From: Chitinophaga skermanii
GTDB taxonomy: Bacteria; Bacteroidota; Bacteroidia; Chitinophagales; Chitinophagaceae
Assembly (NCBI RefSeq): GCF_003259335.1
Contig: NZ_QLLL01000001.1
Coordinates: 248,001-312,000 of the forward strand
DNA: 64,000 nt
Direction of reading: 5' to 3'
Shown: positions 27,657 through 37,600 of the stretch, in pieces
How positions within the stretch are numbered: the stretch's first letter is position 1
Layout: each line of letters opens with the position of its first letter
The notes under the pieces: model-generated
Seen by the model: the letters and a program-made list of their open reading frames with translations, nothing else
Database searches by the model: none
What the model was told of the DNA's origin: nothing
Position numbers and translations under genes: made by a program

Positions 27657-27697
27657 ATAAAAACGCCCTCCACATCAATAGTAGAGGGCGTTTTCAA
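27657..27697. terminator. Bidirectional terminator
   Basis: 10-bp perfect stem AAACGCCCTC/GAGGGCGTTT (27661-27670 and 27684-27693) with A-run left and T-run right, between converging uvrA paralogue and DUF4293 genes. Confidence 0.85.
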
Positions 27698-27721
27698 TAT
27701 ATTTGACGGCGAAACCGTTGA

Positions 27722-28171
27722 TTAACGAAGACGGTCGAGCGATTTAATTAATTTTTCATCCTTATAAATACCTTTCGCCGCTAAGAATAGGAGAATAAGG
27801 ATTACAATCGGCAAGAAAGCTGCCGGAAGGAATGTAGAAGTTTGCATAACAGCACCTGCTTGTTGCTCGTCGCCAATTTTACCCTGTACAATAAAGTATT
27901 GCAAGAAAATGGCGCAAACAGCTAATAACACATTCAATACCGTTAAACGAAATTGCAATTTGCGGTTCTTGTATAAGAAGATGCAAACAACAGCTAAGGT
28001 TACGATCAACATGTATAATACAAAGGAAAGAAAGTTCGATTGAGCGGTTACTGCCACCGTTTGGGTAACACCAGCTTTTAAGAAATCAGCTTTCCATAAG
28101 TTGAAGAACCAAGTGGCGGTTCCGCAGGCTGCGGCCAGCAACAGGTAAAGACTTTGTATACGTTGTATCAT
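27722..28171 (-). CDS. DUF4293 membrane protein
   Basis: 149 residues with four predicted transmembrane segments (about 5-22, 45-68, 75-95, 115-135). The start MIQRIQSLYLLLAA is the hallmark of DUF4293, a family confined largely to Bacteroidota with no known function. Converges on uvrA paralogue; divergent from malic enzyme. Confidence 0.85.
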   Translation of the reverse strand: MIQRIQSLYLLLAAACGTATWFFNLWKADFLKAGVTQTVAVTAQSNFLSFVLYMLIVTLAVVCIFLYKNRKLQFRLTVLNVLLAVCAIFLQYFIVQGKIGDEQQAGAVMQTSTFLPAAFLPIVILILLFLAAKGIYKDEKLIKSLDRLR

Positions 28172-28285
28172 GATATTTCGGCATGTTTAATGGGGTAAAA
28201 GTAAATAATTATTACGAATACTGGGCGGCTTAACACTGCTGTTCATGCGATAGTTTGTATATTGCACGCCCAATAACAATCTTAT

Positions 28286-30595
28286 ATGGCTAGAAAACTG
28301 AATAAGCAAGACGCATTGGATTATCATGCGCTCGGCAGACCCGGTAAGATAGAAGTAATACCTACGAAAGATTCAAAGACACAGTGGGATCTCTCCCTGG
28401 CTTACTCTCCTGGGGTGGCCGAACCTTGTAAAGAAATTCACAGAGACGTAGAAAATGTTTACAAATATACTGCGAAAGGTAACCTCGTAGCGGTTATCAG
28501 TAATGGTACTGCCGTACTTGGCCTTGGCGATATCGGTCCGGAAGCAGGTAAACCTGTAATGGAAGGTAAAGGTGTATTATTCAAAATATTTGCTGATATC
28601 GATGTATTCGATATCGAATTGAATACGAAGGATGTAGATGAATTTGTGCGCGTGGTAAAGGCAATGGAGCCTACCTTCGGCGGTATCAACCTGGAAGATA
28701 TCAAAAGCCCCGAGTGCTTTGCGATTGAAGAAAGGTTGAGGAATGAATTAAGAATTCCCATCATGCACGACGATCAACACGGTACCGCGATCATTTCCGG
28801 TGCAGCTTTGTTGAACGCCTTGGAATTGGTGAAAAAGAAAATTGAAAAAGTTAAGTTCGTTGTAAACGGTGCCGGTGCTGCTGCAATGGCTTGCGTAAAG
28901 CTATATGTTGCCCTCGGTGCTAAATACGAGAACTTTATTTTATTCGATAAAGATGGTGTGTTGAATAAACAACGTACCGACTTAGATGCAATGAAGCAAT
29001 TGTTTGCCACTTCATCTAAAGCTACCAACCTTATCGAAGCAATGAAAGGTGCCGATGTATTCGTTGGTCTTTCTGTAGGTAACGTGGTAACCCCGGAAAT
29101 GGTGAAAAGCATGGCGAAAAACCCAGTGGTATTCGCAATGGCTAACCCCGACCCGGAAATTTCTTATGAAGCAGCTACAGGTGCCCGTCCTGATGTGATT
29201 ATGGCTACGGGTAGAACAGATTATCCTAACCAGGTAAATAACGTATTGGGTTTCCCTTACATCTTCCGTGGGGCGTTAGACGTTCGTGCTACGCAAATCA
29301 ACGAAGAGATGAAACTCGCTGCCGTTCGCGCCTTAGCAGAATTGGCTAAATCGCCTGTGCCAGATATCGTCAACTTGGCTTATAACGAACGCAACATTGT
29401 GTTCGGCTCACAATACATCATCCCAAAACCGCTCGATCCACGTTTGTTGAGCACCGTTGCCCCAGCTGTTGCTAAAGCAGCCATGGATAGCGGCGTTGCC
29501 ACGCACCCGATCACCGACTGGGAAGCATACAAAGAAGATTTGAACAAACGCTTAGGCTTGGATAACCAACTCTTCCGCGTAATTGGTTCAAAAGCCCGTA
29601 AAGATCCACGCCGCGTAGTATTTAGCGATGCAGATAACGTGAAAATCTTGAAGGCTGCACAAGTGGTGAAAGATGAAGGTATTGCCTACCCAATTTTATT
29701 GGGTAACGAAGCACGTATCCGCAAGATCATGGAAGAAAACAGCATCGAAATCGATGACGTTGAAATCATTGATCCTAAGAGTGATGAAATGCAAGACAAA
29801 CGTCACTATTTCGGCCAATTGTTCTTCGAAAAACGCAAACGCAAAGGGTTCAACTTGTACGAAGCGAAGAAAATTATGCGCGAGCGTAACTACTTCGGTT
29901 GTATGATGGTGGAAACAGGTGAAGCAGATGCTTTGATCTCTGGTTTAACACGTAAATACCCCGATACCATTCGCCCAGCTTTGCAGGTAATTGGTATGGA
30001 GCCAGGTGCTAAACGCGTGGCCGGTATGTATATTATCAACACGAAACGTGGCCCGCTCTTCTTGGCCGATACCACTGTTAACTTCAACCCAACTGCGGAA
30101 GAATTAGCGGAAATTACGATGATGGTAGCAAAAGAAGTTCGCCAGTTCAATATCAATCCACGTATTGCTATGATCTCGTATTCTAACTTTGGTTCAAGCC
30201 AAAGTCCTGAAGCACAAGCCATGAGCAAAGCCCGTGAGTTGGTGAAGCAAATGGACCCAACTTTAGTTGTGGATGGTGAAATGCAAGCAACATTAGCTTT
30301 TGATAAGGAATTGTTGAAAGACAACTATCCTTTCAGCGAGCTAGTAGATGGCGAAGCGAATACCCTCATCTTCCCGAACTTAGCTGCCGGTAACGTAGCG
30401 TATAACTTGTTACAAACAGTAGCAGGTTTCGATTCTATCGGTCCTGTTTTGCTAGGTATGAAGAAACCGGTGCACATCTTGCAATTAGGCTCTACTGTTC
30501 GCCAAATCGTGAACATGGTATTAATTGCCGTAGTAGATGCACAAACAAAATGCTGCCAAAAAGAAGAAGCACCTGTGAAAAAAGGTCGCAAATAA
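28286..30595 (+). CDS. NADP-dependent malic enzyme with phosphotransacetylase-like domain
   Basis: 769 residues, the MaeB type. Residues 1 to about 425 form the malic enzyme: [33 protein letters not shown], the metal site [11 protein letters not shown], and the NADP fold [11 protein letters not shown]. Residues about 430-769 resemble phosphate acetyltransferase ([40 protein letters not shown]). The first part decarboxylates malate to pyruvate giving NADPH; the second is usually regulatory (acetyl-CoA responsive) and not catalytic in studied MaeB proteins. Followed by a strong terminator. Confidence 0.94.
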   Translation: MARKLNKQDALDYHALGRPGKIEVIPTKDSKTQWDLSLAYSPGVAEPCKEIHRDVENVYKYTAKGNLVAVISNGTAVLGLGDIGPEAGKPVMEGKGVLFKIFADIDVFDIELNTKDVDEFVRVVKAMEPTFGGINLEDIKSPECFAIEERLRNELRIPIMHDDQHGTAIISGAALLNALELVKKKIEKVKFVVNGAGAAAMACVKLYVALGAKYENFILFDKDGVLNKQRTDLDAMKQLFATSSKATNLIEAMKGADVFVGLSVGNVVTPEMVKSMAKNPVVFAMANPDPEISYEAATGARPDVIMATGRTDYPNQVNNVLGFPYIFRGALDVRATQINEEMKLAAVRALAELAKSPVPDIVNLAYNERNIVFGSQYIIPKPLDPRLLSTVAPAVAKAAMDSGVATHPITDWEAYKEDLNKRLGLDNQLFRVIGSKARKDPRRVVFSDADNVKILKAAQVVKDEGIAYPILLGNEARIRKIMEENSIEIDDVEIIDPKSDEMQDKRHYFGQLFFEKRKRKGFNLYEAKKIMRERNYFGCMMVETGEADALISGLTRKYPDTIRPALQVIGMEPGAKRVAGMYIINTKRGPLFLADTTVNFNPTAEELAEITMMVAKEVRQFNINPRIAMISYSNFGSSQSPEAQAMSKARELVKQMDPTLVVDGEMQATLAFDKELLKDNYPFSELVDGEANTLIFPNLAAGNVAYNLLQTVAGFDSIGPVLLGMKKPVHILQLGSTVRQIVNMVLIAVVDAQTKCCQKEEAPVKKGRK

Positions 30596-30625
30596 GTAAG
30601 ATTTCAGTACTTTGAAATATTGTAT

Positions 30626-30666
30626 CAAACCCCGGTAATGCTAGCATCACCGGGGTTTGTACGTTT
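30626..30666 (+). terminator. Terminator of malic enzyme gene
   Basis: 11-bp stem CAAACCCCGGT/ACCGGGGTTTG (30626-30636 and 30649-30659), extended by a palindromic ATGCTAGCAT inside; T-run follows at 30664. Confidence 0.85.
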
Positions 30667-30695
30667 TTACAGTCGTCATTTTTCACAATTCTTCC

Positions 30696-30703
30696 TATAT
30701 TCG
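30696..30703 (+). promoter_or_regulatory. TAnnTTCG promoter-like element, kinase-fold gene
   Basis: TATATTCG, one base from the consensus, ends 4 nt before the ATG at 30708. Confidence 0.4.
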
Positions 30704-30707
30704 GAAT

Positions 30708-31739
30708 ATGCAAGAAATTTCACGCAAGAAAGTCTTCTTCCCGCTCAACCCCGCGTTCAGGAACTACCTTAAGTTATATGAACGCGAATTGAAGTTGCCT
30801 ATCTCGTACGAAGACCTGAAATATTATGATTTCGGTGTGCCCGTGTACGACAAGTACGGGAAGGACACCTTGTGGGTAAGTGTGATGTACCCCCAGCATA
30901 TGATCGATACCATTCACAACGGCCTAAAGCGGATATATTCCATTCTTAAAGCCGGGGGCGACCAAGCTGCGGAAGAACATCTACACATCGAGCGGATCGA
31001 TTATTGCACCTTTGGGAATTCGCACCCCTTCCGGATCAAGATTGTGAATAATTATAATGAAGTGTATGATTATTTCTATATCAAAATAGCAGATGCTTCG
31101 CGGATATACGGCTTGGAATTGGAACATATTTTGTCGCCCTATTGGATGAACTTCTATATCGATGGTAATACGCTCGTGGAGGAGCATATTGCCGGCGTGC
31201 CGGGCGACCAGTTTGCGAAGGATTATATTAACCGCCCTGAGTTTAACCCGAAGCGGATAGCCAAGGAGTTTGTGAAATTCAACGAACGTTGTTTTGTGCG
31301 CTTACTGGGAGATATGCGTTCGTATAACTTCATATTTGATATTACGCCCGACTTCGACGATGTGCAGTTTAGGATAAGGGCGATTGATTTCGACCAGCAA
31401 TTTTACGAGGGCAAGAAAACTTTATACATGCCACAATTCTTTAAAGAGAACCGGGTGTTCGTAGAATTGGCCATGAAACATTTGAATGCGGAGGTGGTGA
31501 AACAATACCAGCAGGAAGAGCGTTCGTTAATTGCCCGCCGCATAAAAGCGCACCGGCATAGGATGAAAGATTTGCGGGATGTGATTATGACCGACCGAGT
31601 GTCGTTCCCCGAGAAAATTCAGCAATTGGGAAGCGAGTTGGCGGTGCATTATGAAGACCCAGTTTTTGCTAAATGCAAGACCATGGGGGAAATAATAGAG
31701 CGTAGCTTAAAACGCTTACTGGTGAAGAGTTTACGGTAA
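30708..31739 (+). CDS. Uncharacterised kinase-fold (APH/protein-kinase-like) protein
   Basis: 343 residues, ATG giving MQEISRKKVFFPLNP. I do not recognise a named family, but the kinase core seems present: a candidate beta3 lysine K126 (YFYIKIADASR), glutamates in the following helix (E137/E139, GLELE), a hinge-like EEHIAGVPGDQF, a catalytic-loop pattern D202-x4-N207 (LGDMRSYNF), and a DFG-like D227-F-D229 (RAIDFDQQ). The N207-D227 spacing fits aminoglycoside-phosphotransferase-like kinases. A basic helix follows (RSLIARRIKAHRHRMKDLRD). It lies upstream of mlaE-mlaF in the same direction. Substrate unknown; the fold is inferred from motifs only. Confidence 0.7.
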   Translation: MQEISRKKVFFPLNPAFRNYLKLYERELKLPISYEDLKYYDFGVPVYDKYGKDTLWVSVMYPQHMIDTIHNGLKRIYSILKAGGDQAAEEHLHIERIDYCTFGNSHPFRIKIVNNYNEVYDYFYIKIADASRIYGLELEHILSPYWMNFYIDGNTLVEEHIAGVPGDQFAKDYINRPEFNPKRIAKEFVKFNERCFVRLLGDMRSYNFIFDITPDFDDVQFRIRAIDFDQQFYEGKKTLYMPQFFKENRVFVELAMKHLNAEVVKQYQQEERSLIARRIKAHRHRMKDLRDVIMTDRVSFPEKIQQLGSELAVHYEDPVFAKCKTMGEIIERSLKRLLVKSLR

Positions 31740-31824
31740 GGGAATTGAGAAATGACGAAAAAAATGTATCCATAAAATAATAATATTACAAAGAGGAGCC
31801 AGCATATAACTGGTAACTCTTTCC

Positions 31825-31832
31825 TATCTTTG
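31825..31832 (+). promoter_or_regulatory. TAnnTTTG promoter element, mlaE
   Basis: TATCTTTG ends 7 nt before the mlaE ATG at 31840. Confidence 0.6.
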
Positions 31833-31839
31833 ACCAGTT

Positions 31840-32583
31840 ATGCAGTTCAATTTGTTCTACCACTTCGGTAAATTCCTGTTAATGATAAAGGGCATGTTTA
31901 CACGCCCCGAGAACGGGAAAATGTACTGGAAAGAATTTATGCATCAATGCGTGGAAATCGGGATCGGTTCGTTAGGCATTGTGTTAATCATATCTCTCTT
32001 CTTAGGTGCGGTAACCACCGTACAAACGGCTTACCAGTTGGTGAGCCCGATTATTCCTAAAGCTACGATTGCACAAATCGTACGTGATACGATGATTTTG
32101 GAAATGGCGCCCACGATGGTCTGTATCGTATTGGGTGGTGTAATTGGTTCAAAGATCGCGTCTGAATTGGGTAACATGCGTGTTTCCGAGCAGATCGATG
32201 CCTTGGAGATCATGGGTATCAATACTAAAGCATATTTAATCCTTCCTAAAATAATGGCAGCCATCGTAACCATCCCTATGTTGGTTATTACAGCAGCATT
32301 CTTAGGTATTTGGGGCGGTAAAATGGCCGGCTCTTTATCTGGGATTTTATCCGACGAAGAGTTTATGCAAGGCTTACGCCAGTCGTTCGACGGCTACAAT
32401 GTATTTTTTGCCTTAGCGAAGAGCTACACTTATTCCTTTATTATATCCAGCATCCCGGCGTATTACGGGTATTATGTGCAAGGCGGCGCCTTGGAGATTG
32501 GTCGTGCTAGTACAACGGCTGTGGTAATCAGCTGTATTTTGATTTTATTTGCCGATTACATATTGGCGGCAATATTGTTATAA
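31840..32583 (+). CDS. MlaE-family ABC transporter permease
   Basis: 247 residues with about five to six membrane segments. Family motifs are GIGSLGIVLIISLFLGAVTTVQ, the conserved GGVIGSKIASELGNMRVSEQIDALEIMGIN loop, and AKSYTYSFIISSIPAYYGYYVQGGALEIGRAST. MlaE permeases form the inner-membrane part of the Mla phospholipid transport system that maintains outer-membrane asymmetry. The ATPase gene follows 20 nt downstream. No MCE-domain (MlaD) gene is next to them, so the complex is split across the genome. Confidence 0.92.
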   Translation: MQFNLFYHFGKFLLMIKGMFTRPENGKMYWKEFMHQCVEIGIGSLGIVLIISLFLGAVTTVQTAYQLVSPIIPKATIAQIVRDTMILEMAPTMVCIVLGGVIGSKIASELGNMRVSEQIDALEIMGINTKAYLILPKIMAAIVTIPMLVITAAFLGIWGGKMAGSLSGILSDEEFMQGLRQSFDGYNVFFALAKSYTYSFIISSIPAYYGYYVQGGALEIGRASTTAVVISCILILFADYILAAILL

Positions 32584-32603
32584 TCGCTTTAATAACGCAA
32601 TAG

Positions 32604-33425
32604 ATGATTGAACTGGTTAATATACGGAAGAGCTTTGGTGAAAAAGTTGTTTTGCAGGATGTATCGGCAACGATGCAGGCCGGTAAAACCAACCTTATCA
32701 TCGGGTCGAGCGGTAGCGGTAAAACGGTACTGATGAAGTGTATGGTGGGCTTAGTGAAACCCGATTCTGGGAAAATCTTGTATAATGGCAAGGATTTCAC
32801 GGCGATGAACGACAAAGATAAAAAGGATATACGCCAAGAAATTGGCATGCTATTCCAAGGCTCGGCCTTATTTGATAGTATGACAGTAGAAGAAAACGTA
32901 TTATTCCCATTGGATATGTTTTCTGTAGGGTCTTATAAAGAGAAGAGGAAGCGTGTGGCAGAATGCTTAGACCGTGTGAACCTTTCGGATGCCGCGAAGA
33001 AATTCCCGGCTGAAATCAGTGGAGGGATGAAGAAGCGTGTGGGAATTGCCCGCGCAATTGTGCTGAACCCCAAGTATCTTTTCTGCGATGAGCCTAACTC
33101 TGGCCTCGATCCGCAAACTTCGCTTGTAATAGATAAGCTCATTTCAGAGTTAACAAAAGAATATAATATTACAACTGTTATCAATACCCACGATATGAAT
33201 ACCGTAATGGAAAGCGGGGATCATATTGTGTATATGTACCAGGGCTTAAAGCAATGGGAAGGAAGTAATAAGGAAATCATCTTCGCAAAAGATGAAAAAT
33301 TGAACGATTTTATTTTTGCCTCGGATTTCTTGCGAGATGCTAAAGAAATGCGACAAATGGAGATGTTCCAGGACCGGGATTGGCGAAATAAGATGAAAAA
33401 AGATGGCAATGAACCTAAGTCTTAA
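32604..33425 (+). CDS. MlaF-type ABC transporter ATP-binding protein
   Basis: 273 residues. Walker A GSSGSGKT at 34-41, Q-loop LFQGSALFDSMTVEENVLFPL, signature EISGGMKKRVGIARAI, Walker B YLFCDEPNSGLDP and the H-loop INTHDMNTVMES. The SGGMKKR signature is that of MlaF ATPases. It should power the adjacent MlaE permease at the cytoplasmic face. Operon partner of mlaE. The C-terminal extension (after about 240) is charged. Confidence 0.92.
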   Translation: MIELVNIRKSFGEKVVLQDVSATMQAGKTNLIIGSSGSGKTVLMKCMVGLVKPDSGKILYNGKDFTAMNDKDKKDIRQEIGMLFQGSALFDSMTVEENVLFPLDMFSVGSYKEKRKRVAECLDRVNLSDAAKKFPAEISGGMKKRVGIARAIVLNPKYLFCDEPNSGLDPQTSLVIDKLISELTKEYNITTVINTHDMNTVMESGDHIVYMYQGLKQWEGSNKEIIFAKDEKLNDFIFASDFLRDAKEMRQMEMFQDRDWRNKMKKDGNEPKS

Positions 33426-33436
33426 CAACCAGGTAA

Positions 33437-33466
33437 TTGCTAATTCCCTATTATATTTTAAATTTG
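33437..33466 (+). promoter_or_regulatory. Complete promoter of sucD (TTG-N19-TAAATTTG)
   Basis: TTG at 33437-33439 and TAAATTTG at 33459-33466, spaced by 19 nt, fit the Bacteroidota consensus. About 50 nt of leader to the ATG. Confidence 0.75.
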
Positions 33467-33518
33467 CCACGCCAATAGAAGAGCATATAATAATATTAAA
33501 CCAATAAATCAAAGCGCG

Positions 33519-34397
33519 ATGAGTGTTTTAGTAAATAAGCATAGCAAAGTAATTGTACAAGGATTTACCGGTACAGAAGGTACTTTCCACGCTACTCAGA
33601 TGATAGAGTATGGTACGAACGTAGTTGGTGGTTGTACACCAGGTAAAGGTGGCAGCACTCACCTCGACAGACCAGTATTTAACACTGTAGCGGATGCTGT
33701 AAAAGCTACCGGTGCTGATGTTTCTATCATTTTTGTACCACCGGCATTTGCTGCTGATGCAATTATGGAAGCTGCGGAAGCGGGTATTGCCTTGGTTGTA
33801 TGTATCACAGAAGGCATTCCTGTACAAGACATGATTAAAGCTAAAAACTTCCTCGTAGGTAAAAATACACGTTTGGTGGGTCCTAACTGTCCAGGTGTTA
33901 TCACTGCTGAAGAAGCAAAAGTAGGTATCATGCCAGGTTTCATCTTCAAAAAAGGTAAAATCGGTATCGTATCTAAATCTGGTACTTTAACGTACGAAGC
34001 GGCTGATCAAGTGGTAAAAGCTGGTATGGGTATCTCTACAGCGATCGGTATTGGTGGTGATCCAATCATTGGTACACCTACTAAAGAAGCGGTTGAATTG
34101 TTGATGAACGATCCTGAAACAGAAGCAATCATCATGATTGGTGAAATCGGTGGTTCTATGGAAGCAGAAGCTGCTCATTGGATCAAAGAACATGGTACTA
34201 AACCAGTTGTAGGTTTCATCGCTGGTCAAACAGCGCCTCCAGGTCGTCGTATGGGTCACGCTGGTGCTATCATCGGTGGTGCCGACGATACAGCGGCTGC
34301 TAAAATGAAGATCATGGCTGAATGTGGTATCCACGTAGTAGAAAGCCCAGCTAACATCGGTAAAAAAATGGCAGAAGTATTAGGCGTTAAAGCTTAA
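33519..34397 (+). CDS. sucD: Succinate-CoA ligase (ADP-forming) subunit alpha
   Basis: 292 residues. CoA-binding Rossmann start ([24 protein letters not shown]), [21 protein letters not shown]-type [10 protein letters not shown], and the phosphohistidine site [13 protein letters not shown] with H247. It forms succinate and ATP from succinyl-CoA in the TCA cycle with a beta subunit. sucC is not next to it, which is common in Bacteroidota but unlike the usual sucCD operon. Own promoter and terminator. Confidence 0.95.
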   Translation: MSVLVNKHSKVIVQGFTGTEGTFHATQMIEYGTNVVGGCTPGKGGSTHLDRPVFNTVADAVKATGADVSIIFVPPAFAADAIMEAAEAGIALVVCITEGIPVQDMIKAKNFLVGKNTRLVGPNCPGVITAEEAKVGIMPGFIFKKGKIGIVSKSGTLTYEAADQVVKAGMGISTAIGIGGDPIIGTPTKEAVELLMNDPETEAIIMIGEIGGSMEAEAAHWIKEHGTKPVVGFIAGQTAPPGRRMGHAGAIIGGADDTAAAKMKIMAECGIHVVESPANIGKKMAEVLGVKA

Positions 34398-34425
34398 TCC
34401 TCCTTGCTCAATATATTTAAGGCAA

Positions 34426-34456
34426 AAGCCCATCTCTTCGCGGGATGGGTTTTTTG
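34426..34456 (+). terminator. Terminator of sucD
   Basis: Stem of about 10 bp (AGCCCATCTC with GGGATGGGTT, two wobble pairs) followed by a T-run. Confidence 0.8.
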
Positions 34457-34531
34457 TTGCCTAAGATTATGCAATCCCCCCAATTTTTGCATCCTTTATA
34501 CAACCTAACAAGCTTTACCGTTTATACATAC

Positions 34532-34585
34532 CGATCTTCGGATCGATGCGCCGCTGGTTGAATACAACATGGCGGCGCATTTTTA
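34532..34585 (+). promoter_or_regulatory. Tandem hairpins plus T-run in the A2M leader (attenuator-like)
   Basis: A UUCG-tetraloop hairpin CGATC-TTCG-GATCG (34532-34545) directly abuts a 10-bp stem ATGCGCCGCT/GGCGGCGCAT (34546-34555 and 34571-34580), followed by TTTTT. It ends 25 nt before the alpha-2-macroglobulin ATG and 130 nt after the sucD terminator. It may attenuate the large gene or end a short RNA. Confidence 0.5.
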
Positions 34586-34610
34586 AACAGCTTCAAATTC
34601 ATTACCCTAT

Positions 34611-37600
34611 ATGCAGCGACTCGTACTATTTCTATTGCTTTTATTCACATGTCATGTGAAGGCACAAAAGCCTATTCCCAAACAAGTAGATACCTCGTTC
34701 AACTTCTTCGAAAAACAATATCTCCAACTTATCCAAAAGAAAGATACCACGGCGGCTTTCAAAGTATTGCTGGATAAATTGGTGAATGGTTACCGTACCA
34801 ATAAAAGCTACTCAAAAGATATACTTCGTACCACGAAGTACATCAATCAATACGATTCCATTCGTAAAGCCATCCTCAATGCCGCTCAAGCTGTACATTT
34901 CTTAGAATTAGGGATGACTGGTGGGTACACGCTCAATCAAAAGTTTTATACAAAAGAAGCGCTATTCGATTCAGCTTTTGCTGTAGGTAGTGCATTTGAA
35001 AGGGATAGCGAGGTTTTATTAAACACCAAGATAGAAGCATATGCAAAAGAGTTGGATGCTGAACAATTCCCAAGTATTTATAGACCCTCTTTGTACGACT
35101 TATTTGCACAACGCTTGTTAGTACTTTACAGTGCTGCTATAGCAACAATCGAAAGAATAGACACAGTAGCTATTTCTCCCTCCAATATGGTTTTAGCACC
35201 GTCCACGGTGTTTGTCAATACAACCTTTTCTTCTAAGGCTCCCCATGATATTCGTATACAACAAATACGCCTCTTTCAAACATTAACGAAACGGTATATC
35301 TCATCAAGTAATATAGATGCTTTGCGGCATTTGGAATTCCAACGTGCCAAGATGCTGTATGAAAGCAGAACTAACAAAAGGCATATTATTGAAAACGGGA
35401 TAAGGGATATGCTGACGTTCAAGTTAAGCCTGCTCGATTCTACTATGCAATCCCAAACAGCATTAGCTGAAACTTACCTAGAAGTAGCCCAAGAATTGAA
35501 CAATAATTTTGATAGTCATGACGAGCAGTCCTTATTACAACAATTACATTATGTGAATCAAGCCATTAAATTGGCTCCCAACTCATGGATAAGTGAACGT
35601 GCTTTAGCGTTGAAATACGATCTCGAATACAAAGAACTAGATGTTAAAATAGAAGCAGTACAACGCCCCCATACACCAATATTAACGCTGGTAACTTTTA
35701 GAAACATTGAGAAGGTACAGTGTAAAATTGAACGTTTCCCATTGGTTGGTAAGGGAAAGTCTACCATAGTAAGTAAATGGGAACAGGCATTGCCTAAAGC
35801 GGTTGAACATACTAGTTATAGTACGGAAATCCCATTAGAAGGTTTGCCAGTGGGGAATTACCGGTTAACAATTTCCGCGGCTACCTATGAAGGAAAAGTA
35901 GGTACAACAAGCGTAGATTTCCAGGTGTCGAATTTATTTCCTGTATACTTAGGCAATAACAAGGTGGCCGTACTTGATAGAACAACTGGGTTACCGGTTA
36001 CGAATGTTAATATTGAAGCATGGAAGAAGAATAAACTATTAAGAAAACTAGGAAAAACAACGACAGAAGGCAGTGTAATACCAGTCTTTTCGATTTATGG
36101 AAGTTGGACGCACCTATTCATAAAAGGTAGGGATTCATTATTATTGCAACCAGGTGATGCATTTGTAAGCGTACATAGTGATCGTAGGGAGAAGAGGCGA
36201 CAACAAAGAATATTTGTTTACACAGATCGTTCTATTTACCGTCCAAACCAGCGTGTCTTTTTTAAAGGATTTATTGGGGCTGAAAGCGCTTCTGATTGGG
36301 ATAATTTTAAACCTGTCACGAAAGATAGCGTTGCTGTTAGGTTGTTGAATGATCGATCGGAAGAAGTTGCAGAACTGTATATAAAACCCAATACTTTTGG
36401 CTCTTTCAGTGGCTACTTCGACGTAAAAGAAAGCTACGGAACAGGGGAATTTGAAATTGAAACCGATATAGATCCCGAAAGTGAATATTATAATGTTACT
36501 GCCACAAGATTTAATGTGGAAGAGTATAAACGACCACGTTTCAAATTGGCTTTTACTGGTTATGATAAGGAAGTAAAACTACATCATACATCCCTATTAC
36601 CAGGCAATGCACTTACATTAGCAGGTACACCCGTTTCGCATGCTTCCGTACAAGCACAATTACAATATACTTGGCGTTTTTCTGATAGCATCAAACATAC
36701 AAGCGATTATATACATGATACTGTACAATTCAATACCGTAACAGATACACTAGGAAATTTCATCATCCCCATTCATGCTATTAAAATCGATACAAGCAAA
36801 GGTTTACTCGAGAGTGCATATCTCCAATTGTATGTAACCGTTACGGACCAAAATGGGGAGTCGCATGAGCTGGATAAATCAATCAGTATTTCAGATGAAA
36901 CTGCTAGGATGTATTTCGTTTATGGAAGTGAAGTGAGTGTTGAACATGTTCATAAGTCACCATTTGTGCTGAAAACTAATAGTGATAAATTACTTCCTTA
37001 CCCTATTCAAGTTAAAATATATCAACTAACACCTGGTAACTTTGAAACCCATAAAAGAGCATGGAATCCACCAAGTCTTTACTTCATGGATAGTATAACC
37101 TTTTTACAAAAGTTCCCTGGGTATGATTATAAATATGGTACGCAACAATCAAACTGGCCGGCAAAATTGTATAAAGAGTTAACGGTTTATAACAACGATT
37201 CAACTGCATTAAGGGGCCTGCCGCCTGGGTATTATAAATTTGTGGCCACTTCACAAGATGAATATGGGCAGCCTTTGGAATATGAAGGGTATTCAAAATT
37301 GTATGATTATAACGCCAATGAAGCTCCTTCATCTAATTGGATACAACTGGGTGTACATCCTTTTAAGCCGATATACCAAGTTGGCGATACCATAACGTTC
37401 CGTGTTATTATGACACCGAATGTATTATATTATTTGGCTTTACAACAAAGCAGTTACGGTTATTTAACATCACAATCAATATGGTCTAAAGGCGATGTAA
37501 ATGAGGTGAAGTATAGCATAACGGAAAAGGATTTAGGCGGTAAAACATTGGGTGTTTTAGGCGTTAAAGATGGAAGAGTATTTTCAAGGAATGTGTTCAT

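Noticed and set aside
30708..33425. A single operon of kinase-fold gene, mlaE and mlaF
   Set aside because: A TATCTTTG element directly before mlaE argues for a separate promoter, so co-transcription with the kinase-fold gene is not supported by sequence alone.
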